A stretch of DNA of 64,000 nucleotides from positions 1 through 64,000 of the forward strand of contig JAVTVY010025345.1 in the NCBI GenBank assembly GCA_036873755.1. The letters run 5' to 3'. The notes below the pieces were generated by a model. That model did not search any database. It saw nothing but the letters and a program-made list of their open reading frames with translations, and was not told the DNA's origin. The translations under genes and the position numbers were made by a program. Below, piece after piece: positions 44,739 to 57,300 of the stretch; the stretch's first letter is position 1; each line of letters opens with the position of its first letter. Source of the stretch: Hanleya hanleyi (taxonomy: Eukaryota > Mollusca > Polyplacophora > Lepidopleurida > Hanleyidae).

Positions 44739-45245
44739 AAAACTTTTTTGGTCGTTTTTTCTCTCAATAGAAAATTATTAAGTGTAACATGCAAAATCAC
44801 ATGAACAACTAACTTATTCAGTTGTCAATGGTCCTAAAAAGTTATCAACTGCTGCGCCATTGGTCCATGTCGAGATGTACATAACCTAGATAAACTGGCC
44901 TATGTACTTTTCAATAGCTCAGGAACAGAGGAATGGGTTGTAAAAATGAAATAAAAGCGCCAGTAATAGGTGGCGGATGAAACTCCAACTGAAGCATAAT
45001 AGCCAAACTGAAGTACAACCTGGCACAGCTAGAGTCTGTTGTGTTATTTTCTTCTCTATTTTCATCAATTTGGGACCAAGATCTTGATTCATGCGGTAGA
45101 TGTAAGCAATTGTTTCTTAATTATGTGGAGAATGAAATAAATTATGTGCATTTTGAATCAATCCATAGATATAAAATATGTATAGCTTCATAAAACTCTA
45201 CTTTACTAGAAGCCTGTCTCTGCTGTCATCTGGATAGAATAAACC

Positions 45246-45335
45246 ATGGATGCCAAAGAGGTCAAGGTCGCTCTAAAAGCTGCTCGGGAAGCTATTCGTA
45301 ACAAGGACTTCAAAGAGGCTCTAAGATGCTGCAAG
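45246..45335 (+). CDS. SKIC3: SKIC3 coding exon 1
   Basis: Residues 1-30; ATG in context AAACCATGG. Encodes the start of the first TPR ([20 protein letters not shown]). Donor AAG|GTAGGT. Confidence 0.93.
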
Positions 45336-48300
45336 GTAGGTGTGATCCTTCTGACTCAATTGTGACATTTCAAACTTCATGACTCAACCATGTCAATTAA
45401 GTAATCTGTTTTTGTCTTGTGGAAATCCCTGCAGTCTAACTCACAGAAGTTTTATCTTCCAGGAAGTGCTGAAGTCTGACAAGAATAACTACAATGCATA
45501 TGTGTTTGTTGGGGTGGCTGCAGAGGGACTGGAACAGCCGGAACAGGCCATCAAATCATTCCACAAGGCCACAGAATTGGCACCTGATCAAGTCCTTGCA
45601 TGGCAGGTAACGCAAACATATTACTACAAACTTACACCTGTATCAGGCCATTTAAGGTGGAGACCCATGTCTCCCTTTTCGACATCGAATTTCATTGTGA
45701 CTTTTTATATAAACTAGCACTGTTATAGCAAGAAAATGGAATAAGAATAGGACAGTCCCGCGATAGAACTCTTTAGCTGTGGAAGGCACGAAACAACATC
45801 ATTGCCCACGTGACATCAGGTCAAGGTTATTTACTGGGTAATGCTTTAACATTGGCTATACTGCAAAAATCGGAAAATACTTATCATTGTGGCTTTCAAA
45901 ATACTGAAAATCCAAACAACTTAGAAGATGTTATTGTCTCGGAGTTAAATAGCCATTTACAACCAGAAGTCATTACCTGTAAAACTCTATAAATAAAATA
46001 ATACAGCATTTCCAATGTTAAGAAATGGTCCATTGCCGAATCTCGGCATAACATAGCATGGGCCAGGACGTCCTTTTGTGCCATTTGTCGTTAAAGAGTT
46101 CCATCTCGGGACTGTCATATTGGGGGTCACGATATCAGGTTATGCTATGGATGCCCATTAATACAGGGTACCCCTTGTCTTGGATTAACACAGAAATGAT
46201 AGGGAAAGGATTAAAAATAACATAACATTGGATTTTTAGATAATAATGAAGATAGATTCTTGATCAAATTTCAAATAACATGCAAATCAGTTCTAGTATT
46301 ACATGTGGTTCTGACAACCTCCTTATATGCATTCAGTTCAGCTGAAATAACTGGCAGAAATTCCCTTCATATATACTCATCCTGTATTGTAGGCTCCAGA
46401 TTTAATTTACTAAAATGATGTGTGTGGTATTGATGTTGACAGGGATTATGTAGTTTCTATGAGAAGGCTCCATCAGATGAGTACAAACAGGACTTGGTGA
46501 TTGTGTATGAAAAACTGGTTACTTTATACAAGAGGTAAGGTTAATAAATAGTGGAGACAAACGATTATGTACAGTTGGTGAAACAAAATAGGCACTAAAT
46601 ACTGGCACATGTTCTACTCTATCTAGCAAGAATAAACTTTTCAGATATTTGTCAATCTCAATTTTGTCTACCTTTATTATGTTCATGACATTCTGAATCG
46701 AGGACTGCCACATTGGCTATTATCAGGGATTGTCACATTGGCTATTATTGAGGACTACCACATTGGCTATTGTCTAGGGCTCCCAAATTGGCTTGTATCG
46801 AATCTCCACATTGGCTGTTATCGAGAAGTCCCACATTGGCTGTTATCGAGAAGTCCCACATTGGCTATTATTGAGGACTTCCACATTGGCCAATATCGAG
46901 GAATCCCACATTGGCTGTTATCGGGAAATCCCACATTGGCTGTTATCGAGAACTCCCACATTGGCTATTAACAAGGATTCCCACATTGGTTGTTATCGAG
47001 ACCTCCCACATTGGTTATTAACAAGGACTCCTTCAATGGCTGTCATCGAGGACTCCCACATTGGCTATTATCCATGATTCCCACATTAGCTATTATCGAA
47101 GACTCTCTCATTGGCTATAGTATCGAGGACTCCCACATATTGGCTATTATCAAGGACTCCTTCATTGGCTATTATCGAGGACCCCCCCCCCCCATTGGCT
47201 ATTATCGAGGACTCTCACATTGCCTATTTCAGTTGGTCAGTTGATGCTGGAATTCAAATTCCCAACCTGTTAAATCTACATAATTAGTCTCTCCCATGAT
47301 ATCCTGCATGACAACTTCACATCTCCTCTTTCAAGTGTAGAGTCGGTGCAAGAGTCTAGTGGTGTAGGCAGTTTGATGAGTGTCAGTACCATCTAGATAG
47401 CCTAGTCTAATGTTACAGTCTAGTTCAGTTGTTTCTGTTAACACATATAAAATATTATTTTAAATATTTCCAGATATGAGGTGCCAAAATTGTATTAAAT
47501 TAATACAACCACATTAACCCTGCCTATGACATGTTTGAGTAGGATACTGGCATTTATAAGCTTATTCACCTAATTTCTGCTTTGCCAGTTCAAAACATTT
47601 CCCCCATATATGAGCTTGGGATATAGCTGTGATGGAAACTACCCAGAGTTGCCTGAAATGGGAGTCTTTGATCACTGAAGCATGAAACAGCCAATGTACA
47701 TGATGTAGGAGATGAACATCACATTTTTTTGCTCAATTTCATCTTAATGAGGCAGCAAGTCATTGCCATCAGTGATGTATGTAACTTTCACTTCAATCAG
47801 TAAGTTTAATGTCTAACTGTGATTGTTATTTTGCTCACAGTGAGAAGGAGAAGCAAATAGAGACATGTATCAAACTGGCAGATCTTTACACCACGCTGGG
47901 TAATGTGGACAAGGTGAGTCTCTAACACAGTCCTAAACGATCTGGCAGGCATATATAAAGCGTATTATTAAATATATACATCTGGCATTACTCTTTTAAC
48001 CACGTTAATTTTATTGGAAATCTGGAAAAAACATTCTAAGAATTGTTCTAACTGGGTTGTGCAAAACCTGGAAAATTTTGAATTTGAAAAAATCATTTTG
48101 AAAACTTGTGGAAAGTCATCAAATTTTACTTTTAGTCATCAGAGCATTGATGATTTTCTTTAGAGTTATGCCCTTTATTGACAAATTTAATATATGCTGT
48201 CTTCCTGGCTGTATCTGCCTTATTAATCGCCAAAGAAATTTTCATGGTAAATGCATAGTGACATGTAGGTGTGCACTGGCATACTTTTTAACTATTTTGA

Positions 48301-51300
48301 TGATTTCCCCTAGAGTTATGGTATTTTATCATCAACATCAAAGTATATCTGCTTGTTTGAACCATATCTCATTTACCATTGGATGGACAACTTTGAAACT
48401 TACATGGAAGATACTCAACATCTTGCAGATGTGCACTGTCTAGTTTTCATTTTACTAATTTCAATGCTTTTCCACTGAGTTATGGCCCTTTATTGTCAAC
48501 ATCAATTTATGCTCTAGTACATCCTTGTCTGGGTTTTATCTTATTAATTGGCAAAGAAGTTTGAAATTTTCTAAGTAGATGCTTAGCATCATGTAAGTGT
48601 GCACTGTCATGTTTGTTACCTGTTTCACTGATTTTCTCCAGAGTTATGGCCCTTTATCATAAGGACATGTACATTTTTGTCGAGACTTAACTCCCTGACT
48701 ACTTGGTGAAGAAGTTTGATACTTACCCAGTGATTGATAACTATATTTTTTCTGTTTCCTGAATTAACATAGACAGCCTGTTGCCAGCAAAATCTCAAAA
48801 CATTTGGAATATTAGCACCCTGATTTCAATTCCTGGTTTGGGCTGGGTGGTGCTTAGTTGGTTCATCGTGATATAGCTGAAATATTGTTGAAAGCGACGT
48901 TAAATTCTATTCACTCGCTCACTCACTCAATTCCTGGTTTAATACTATGTGCCCCAATGATAGTCTCAATGATGGAACATAGGACAAGAGAATAATTTTA
49001 TGGACAAAATTGCTGAAATACATTCTTAAAATAACATCACTAATGATATTCCAATATTGCATGTTGTAGAGTAGAACACAACGATTTGTAAATTCGAGAA
49101 AGGTGATGTACAATGAGCATGCATTGTGAGTTGTACATCAGATTTGAATTACATTCGCCATGCAACACTTAAAATATATCAAACATTTGATAAACTATTA
49201 TTAGGTGAATAAAATGAATTGAAAGTGTCTGGGCAGGCCTGCAGATATTTTGAAATACTGGCACCGGTACATGACAGGTTCAAGTAGGACAAGTGATGCT
49301 CAGCTGTAGGATGAACTTTGATGTGTTTCTCACTGAAAAATGAGAGGGATTCCCTCCTACAAACCCATTTCTGACTTTCGTACAGACATTTTCATTGCAT
49401 ATCAAGTTTATGTTATTCACATATACAAGTGCCTTGGATCACCACACAATTTTTTTTCACTGAAGCCATGAAAGAATGCTCACCACTGCCATGCCTGAGA
49501 ACTGTTTTGTGTGCAGAGTGAGAGACATCTCTTGACTCGGCACGCAGCATTGTCATGGCCGATGCTCTGCCATGGAACATTTCTATGCTCAGCGGTGCAA
49601 CAAAATAGACTAACAATATCATGGGACATCACGATTTACAGAAGGACACATGACGAGTTTTCATTCAATGAAAATACAAAGAACAACGAAGTTAATGCAG
49701 GTGGACTACAGGCAACACTAGACTCATGTCATGTAGGGGCCAGACCATCTGTATGCAAAGAATGGCAATCAAGTGCAGATGGCAATGGTGGTCAAAGTTA
49801 ACAATTTCTAGATTTGCATCATTTTTGACAAACTGGAGTGAGAACAGTCGATAGAAAATAATTGTGTTCAGGTCTACCATCGACATTACAGTGCCTCATA
49901 ACTTATAAATGTAGAAATGCCTGGCTTTCACAGTCCCAGTATGTTTAGTGGATAGAATGAGTATGTTTGCTAAGTGAAGCTTGTTGTACACTACTTTAAT
50001 CTCTGTAAGTTATATATTGATGTGTTATTTTTCAGGCAGCTGGTACCTACCACACAGTTCTCAGGGATGTATGTGATGCAGGGAAACAGAGAGAAATATG
50101 GAGGAAACTGGTGACCCTGTTAGGGGGTCAGAAACAATTATCAACTGACCTGGAAAATATGGTACATAGCAATCGGGTTTTTTCCTGTAGTAACATTGAC
50201 ATGCTTCACTGACCATCAGTATGTGGGTGCCTGGTCCAGGCGGCAGTGCTGTTCCATTCCCAGCTCTTCCAATATTTATTACATGGGGAAATATTTTCAG
50301 GTGGCATAAATTGTGGTAACTGTACTTCGTACACTGAACCCTGCGATTACCAACACCTGGATAAACCGACCTACCGCTAAACGCTGGCATTATCCATGGC
50401 CCCCATACCCAAATTTTAAGTACCGGTACCGGTATCTTGAACTTTGATAAACCAGAACCCTGCCAAACCGACACTCTATATGATTTACACAGGTTTCATT
50501 ATATATGTTATAATAAACAAAATTTATATGAAAAAAGGGTCAATATCCTTCATAATACCTAAATAAATATGTTTGTAAATTTAATTAGCAAAGTATGCCA
50601 GTGATATATAAAGTGTTTTTTTTCTATATTCAGCTGTTGCAGGCCTATAGAGAGGTGATAAAGCCAGGAGCCAGTACTGATACACCTGATGATATCAACA
50701 CTCTCATACAGTCCTACCTCAGCCTATTGATCAAGGTAATAGCTCACATGTAAACCCCATTGTTTATTGCCAATCTATGCATTTCCATCCTTTAGGCCAG
50801 ACCAATTTTATTTTTTGTTTCAAGGCAGATTTTTTTTTTTTCAAGATTAAAAGCAATAAAATTAAAATAAACCTGGACTTTTGAAGTTTCGCCCCAATTC
50901 TATTTGTGGATATAGTTGAGTTTTCGCTTGTCTGGTCTACTTTATTTTTATTTTTGCCTCCATGGTTGAAAAAAATTAAAATCCACCCGTGAAACAAAAA
51001 ATTAAATTGATTTGGCCTTAACCATATAAATTCTGGAAACTTTGACTATACTGGTGGACGTACATGACGAATCCAATTATTCAACCCAGAAATCAGTCTA
51101 TTGGTTGTGATATTGTGTATGTTATGGCAGAGATAATCTTGAAAATGGGGCTGTACATGTATGCACACAAAACATAACTGGGTAACAACAGTAGCCAGGA
51201 ATGTAAAACATTTTTGGTAAAATCTCACTCGCAACATTCATTTTGGTCACAAGTCATTCTGAACTGCAACATATTAACTTAAAACTTAAATTTAAAGTAT

Positions 51301-54300
51301 TTTGAACATTAATAAACCAGACCCCAGAACTATGCATGGTCGTTTTTCACTGTCTGGATTTGATAATGGTTATGTGTACAATTTTGTTTTCAGAGGGAGG
51401 AGATGGAGGAGATGTTAAGTGAATGTGATAATCTGTGCTCAGTGTACCCAGCCTCTTCATCTCCCTGGCAGTTCCTCATCCTACATCACCTTGATAAACA
51501 ATTAGGTAATATATAGACTTGTGCTTCTGGTATTGGTACAAATTGAGGGTCACCTATTCTGTGCTCTGTTAGAACTAAATTTGATTGAAATATTTGAGAA
51601 AATAAAATATATATCTTTGAACTTGGTGAAATAAACATCATGGTCTGACAACATTGATGAAGAGTTTAACAAGAAACTTAAAGGTGAAATGCAAAAGGAT
51701 TATCTTTTTAATATATTTTCATTGGTTAGTTGATTAATATGGAATTAGTAACTTTTCTTCGTTTGGTTTTATTCAAAGTATTTCATCCACAACACTTTGA
51801 AAAGTGCTCCAAACCTGGCATCTCAAGCCCGACCAAATTCAGATATGATAATCCACATTGCTTATCTGCCCTTGTTGTCCCCCGCTACTTAGTAGGGGGG
51901 GGGGGGACTTAGAAACACCGGTGTCCGTAATTCCGTAAGATTTTCTTGTCGGACAATAACTCATGAATGATTCAACCGATCAACTTCAAACTTGGGGTGT
52001 GCCTTGACATTGGCGAGAGGACGGTTGGGATTGTTTTTCAGCAATGTGCGTAATCCAATATGGCCGCCGTCAGCCATTTTGGATTATAAGCAGTTCGATC
52101 TTAGATTTTCTTGTCCGGACAATAACTCGTGAACGATTTAACCGATCAACTTCAAACTTGGGGTGTGCCTTGACATTGGTGAGAGGGCGGTTGGGATTGT
52201 TTTTCAGCAATGTGCGTAATCAAATATGGCCGCCGTCAGCCATTTTGGATTATAAGCAGTTGGATCTTAGATTTTGTTGTCCGGACAATAACTCGTGAAC
52301 GATTCAACCGATCAACTTCAAACTTGGGGTATGCCTTGACATTGGTGAGAGGACGGTTGGGATTGTTTTTCAGCAATGTGCGTAATCTAATATGGCCGCC
52401 GTCAGCCATATTGGATTATAAGCAATTGGATCTTAGATTTTCTTGTCCGGACAATAACTCGTGAACGATTTAACCGATCAACTTCAAACTTTGGATGTGC
52501 CTTGACATTGGTGAGAGAACGGTTGGGATTGTTTTTCAGCAACGTGCGTAATCTAATATGGCCGCCGTCAGCCATATTGGATTATAAGCAGTTGGATCTT
52601 TTCCGGACAATAACTCGAGAACAATTCAACCGATCTACTTCATATGTGGGGAGTGCCTTGACATTGTTGAGAGGAGGATTAGGATTGTTTTTCAAGGACG
52701 TGCTTGATCCAATATGGCCACCATCAGCCATACTGGATTTCATTGGATTTTGAGCAGTTTGATCTTGTCCGGACAATAACTGGAGTACGATTCAACTGAT
52801 CTACTTCAAACTTGGGGAGTGCCTTGACATCGGTGAGAGGACGGTTGGGATTTTTTTCCAGCAACGTGCATAATCCAATATGGCCGCCGTCAGCCATATT
52901 GGATTATAAGCAGTTGGATCTTGTCTGGACAATAATTCGAGAACGATTCAACCGATCTACTTCATACCTGGGGAGTGCCTTGACATTGTTGAGAGGAGGA
53001 TTAGGATTGTTTTTCAAGGACGAGCTTAATCCAATATGGCCACCATCGGCCATACTGGATTTCATTGGATTTTAAGCAGTTTGATCTTGTCCAGACAATA
53101 GCTGGAGTACGATTCAACTGATCTACTTCAAACTGGGGGAGTCCCTTGACCTTAGTGAGAGGATAGTCATGTATTATGTTTTATGGATGTGCATAATCCA
53201 ATATGGGTGCCATCCGCTGTATTAGATTATGTTAAGCTCATCAGCGATATCTCCATTTTCAAATCATACTCTTATCAATGATATGAGATATCATCGACAA
53301 AAAAAAATCGACCATAGAGGTCCATGGCCCCCGCAGCAGCAGCGCCAGTTATGGTGGATGTAATCCACCATAACTGGTGCTGCTAGCGGGGGACATGGAC
53401 CTCTATGGTCGATTTTTAATATTAGCTTGTGCATGTCATATCAGACAAGCTGCCAGGCTGAATTAACAAAATATGATAATATGATGGAATATCACAAGTA
53501 TAGGAACATAAGGTGATTGCATTTTCCAAATCAGAGTTCAGCTGGGCTGGTAGTAACAACTTTTCAAAAGATATTATCACAGAGTACTTTAAAAGAAACC
53601 AAGCCAAGTAGGCAGATTTTTCTGTCATTATTAATGACTATAGAGATAGGACAAACTAATAAACAACTTCAACCCACACCATTTTGTCCAAGACAGTTTT
53701 TTATCTGAAAAAATAAGATAAGGCCACGCCAATTTTATTTTTTGTTTCAAGGACAGTTTTTATTTCTTTCAAGATTGGAGGCGATAATAAAAATATAAAT
53801 AAAACTGGGCATTATGCCACACCAATTTATTTTGTTAATTTCAGCTCATCTGGCCCTGTTCATAATGTCGAAAGCTGAAAGAGTCAATGCAACCGAGTGT
53901 CCCAAAAAAATATAATCTGCCCATGAAACAAAATATAAAATTTGTGTGGCCTATTTGCCATGTTTCAGTGAGTATTCCAAGAACAGTGGATGATGTGAAG
54001 AGGTTATGTGAGAGGCTTCAGACAGTGGATGCTAACAGTCCCTATATTAACCTGGCTCAAGGCTTCCTCTTTCTGTGCACTAAAGATTACATCAATGCTA
54101 GAGAACTCCTACAGTCTGGTATGTGTAACACCAAACATATATACTGTATGTACTTGTTCAGAAATTGAGGAATATACACAACGTTTTCTCCAGACATCAT
54201 TCACTATATCGATTAATTGTTGTTTGCTTGAAGATAAAATTTGTTCCATATTACATGAAACTGTTTTATTCTTTGGATCAGCTATAATACTTTTGTAATG

Positions 54301-57300
54301 CTTTGCTTAAACTTAAGCTCATTCGGGGGAATTGTGCACAGGAGTACATGTATATATTCAATACCATTAGATTAGTTGTATTTTATACAATATTTGTAAT
54401 ATTTTTGCAGCTGTCTCAAAGTCCCCATCTGTGATTTGTGGCTATGTATATCTGTCTGAAGTACTGGGACACCTCCACGACCACCCAGGGATGAGCACTG
54501 TCTGTAACAATGGTATGTCATTGCTACGCTCTTAATAATTTCATGTATTTTCTATCTCGGCATCTTTCTCCTTTTCAGGAAAAGAGTCCTAGTAATTTGA
54601 ATTAAGAAAAACACCAGTATTTAAAAATCGATCAACAAGTTGGTATATTTAATAAGAAAAAAAAAAACATTTAAGATTTTCTTTACTATAATTTTTTTGT
54701 GGTATAATCTCCATGTCGCCATGTCAGCTTTTTTTTACTCAAATTAGAAACCCATACTCCAAAAGACTACAAAAAAACACCCCTCCAATAATAGGCTTGA
54801 AGCCTGATGACATTTTCTCCCACTTCTATCCCTTGATGCAAGTACGATTCATGACAATTATACGGGGATCATAATGCAATTCAATCAGTCTGTCCCCTCC
54901 CTCATGTAACAAGACATCAACTTAATCGCCAGCGTGAGGTCCCTCGGCTGGCACAGTCAGAAGAGCATGCTTTAATTTGGTGTATCGAGTAACATACAGG
55001 ACTGCACGCCTTGCAGCACGTAGTGTACGTTGACAGTTTAATAGTGATCACGTAGCTGTCATGCAGATGAATGAATGCACAATTCTTCACGTGATTGAAA
55101 GAGATATAATACGTCGTCAGGGTTTCGGTCTATTGAATCATATGAAGTGCAGTCATGTATGTCCAAACTTCAGATTGATGACAACAAAGAACCTGACCCA
55201 TTCTCTCTCTGTGTTTGGTGTATTCACAAGGTTGAAATTTGTGCTTCCTGTAATGAGGATTGTCTGATTGATCTGGCTTGCTATAGCTGTCTGCACGCTC
55301 ATGGGTAGTACATGTCAGTGTTTACTTATTATATGGTGAAGTGCCTGTCTTGCCATCCTTGGTGAATTCTTACCTATAGTATACTGGGTGGTTGGGTGAG
55401 CACGGGTTCCTATTGCTTCAATGCATTTTGCTGAGAAGCAACAAGAACTTGATAATGTGATGTCTAGCACTGTAATATCACTTGTCTTTATTGCACCATG
55501 TAAGCATCCTGTCTGTGTCTTGTGTGCTGTCCTCAGTGTTTTATAGGGTGGATTGAGGGTGTCTGGTTCCATGCGGCTTCAAAGATTTCTTCTTTGAAGT
55601 AGCAGGAATGCAACTTTGCTGGGTGGTGCTTAGTTGGTTCGTCGCAATATAGCTGAAATATTGTTGAAAGCGATGTTAAATTCTATTCACTCACTCACTG
55701 AAATTTTCAAGTACTAGTATCATATTTACCCCGTCTTCAAATGGGATATTTACCCAAAAGTTTTTTCGCCTGATTTCCAGTAACCTTCATCAGTTACATT
55801 TCTCCATTACATCACAACCTCCAACCCCTTCTAATGTATTTTTCTTCACTGTCAGCCTTCTTGGGCCATTCAATCAAAATTGAGAATGCTTCAGATGGCA
55901 GTCGAGCGTGCGCAACTAGCGTTTCATGGCGTCAAATGTCTGACTTTCACATGATGTGAAGATGCTATCCTCGAGGACAAGCACCATGCCCAATGACAGT
56001 CGGTAAGCCTGAGATAGAAAGAACAAGCTCCTAACAATGATCAACATCTGGACGAGATCTTTTGATTGAAGATAGTTATACCCTCCGACACGTATACTGG
56101 TTTCAGCTTGTCCGTCCGTACGTCCGTCTGTCTGTACGTCCATCCGTCCGTAACATTTTGTTTCCGGAGCATAACTTGACAACCGCTACTTGGATTCCTC
56201 TCAAATTTGGTATGCAGCTGCCATACCATAAGACCTCACTTGAGATTGCGTTTGGCGCATGTGCATCTACAGGTGGCGCCACCTAGTGTCAAAACTTTCT
56301 CTTGTCGGTCCGTAACATTTCGTTTCCGGAGCATAACTTGACAACAGCTAATTGGATTCCTCTCAAATTTGGTATGTAGCTACCTTACCATGAGAACTCG
56401 CTTGGGATTGCGTTTGGCGCTTGTACGTCTACAGGTGGCGCCAGAATTTTCTCAGTTGGTCCGTAACATTCCATTTCTGGAGCATAACTTGACAACCGCT
56501 GATTAGATTCTTCTCAAATTTTCTATGTAGCTGCCATACCATGAGACCTAGCTCGGGATGGCGCATATGCGTCTACAGGTAGTACGTTTAATATTTCGCT
56601 TCCCATTTACTTCCTTTTCCTCTTCAATGTGGTTATCCAAATGACATAATTCGCCTATCTGTTGCAACGGCCCATTTCAAGTCTACACAGTACAGGGAGT
56701 ACTGTTCTAGTGGTAACAACAGTTAGGTAAAACACTATATGCCTGCATAACCCCATTCTCAACAATCATTATTAACATCAATTTTCAGAACAATCCATTA
56801 AACTCGTCTGAGTATCGTCATGACACATGCATAAACAATCTGTTAACCGCAGTCGCGACCGAGCGAGGTCTCATTGTCAACTACTTACATACCGTTCCGC
56901 CACCCAACGCATTCTAAATGAACGTACCCGTGAACTACTATAACATGTATACTTATATTCCGCTACAAATACTCGTCAATTTCTATCAAATGTGCATCCG
57001 GGGGGTATCTTGTAAGCATGCTTACTGATCATTTCCACCGCCACAATCCCATTCGACTTACTTGTGAAACGTTAACCACCACCATGTATCTATGCCTTAC
57101 GGTGGGTATCTTGTAAGCAGCCTTACTGATCATTTTGATCAAATGTGTGCATCCCTCAGACTATGCTCTAGTTTAACCAGTTGAAAACTTTTCCGCCATA
57201 TATTAAGCATGGGAGACCTAGTACAAGTACTACCTAATCTGGCTATCCAAACTGAGCACGTGGAGTCATTGAATTGTGATATCAGTAAATCTGGACTTGG

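Larger units (their letters stand above)
41131..45245. other. Intergenic between LINE fragment and SKIC3
   Basis: Mostly unique AT-rich sequence apart from the entries listed within it. Tandem TGACGTCA/TGACATCA words at 42165-42200 recall the satellites. The overlapping ORFs at 42726-43310 on both strands match no family I recognise. No SKIC3 promoter is obvious; noncoding exon 1 may lie here. Confidence 0.4.

Noticed and set aside
46738..47244. Overlapping ORFs of 77-94 codons with repeated HIGCYRE/PHWLLSR words
   Set aside because: Produced by a 25-bp minisatellite read in three frames; intronic.
52044..53075. ORFs of 83-87 codons with repeated [18 protein letters not shown] words
   Set aside because: By-products of the 166-bp satellite in a SKIC3 intron.
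51945..53200. Regular repeats resembling a CRISPR array
   Set aside because: Repeats are contiguous 166-bp satellite units without spacers, in an animal genome.
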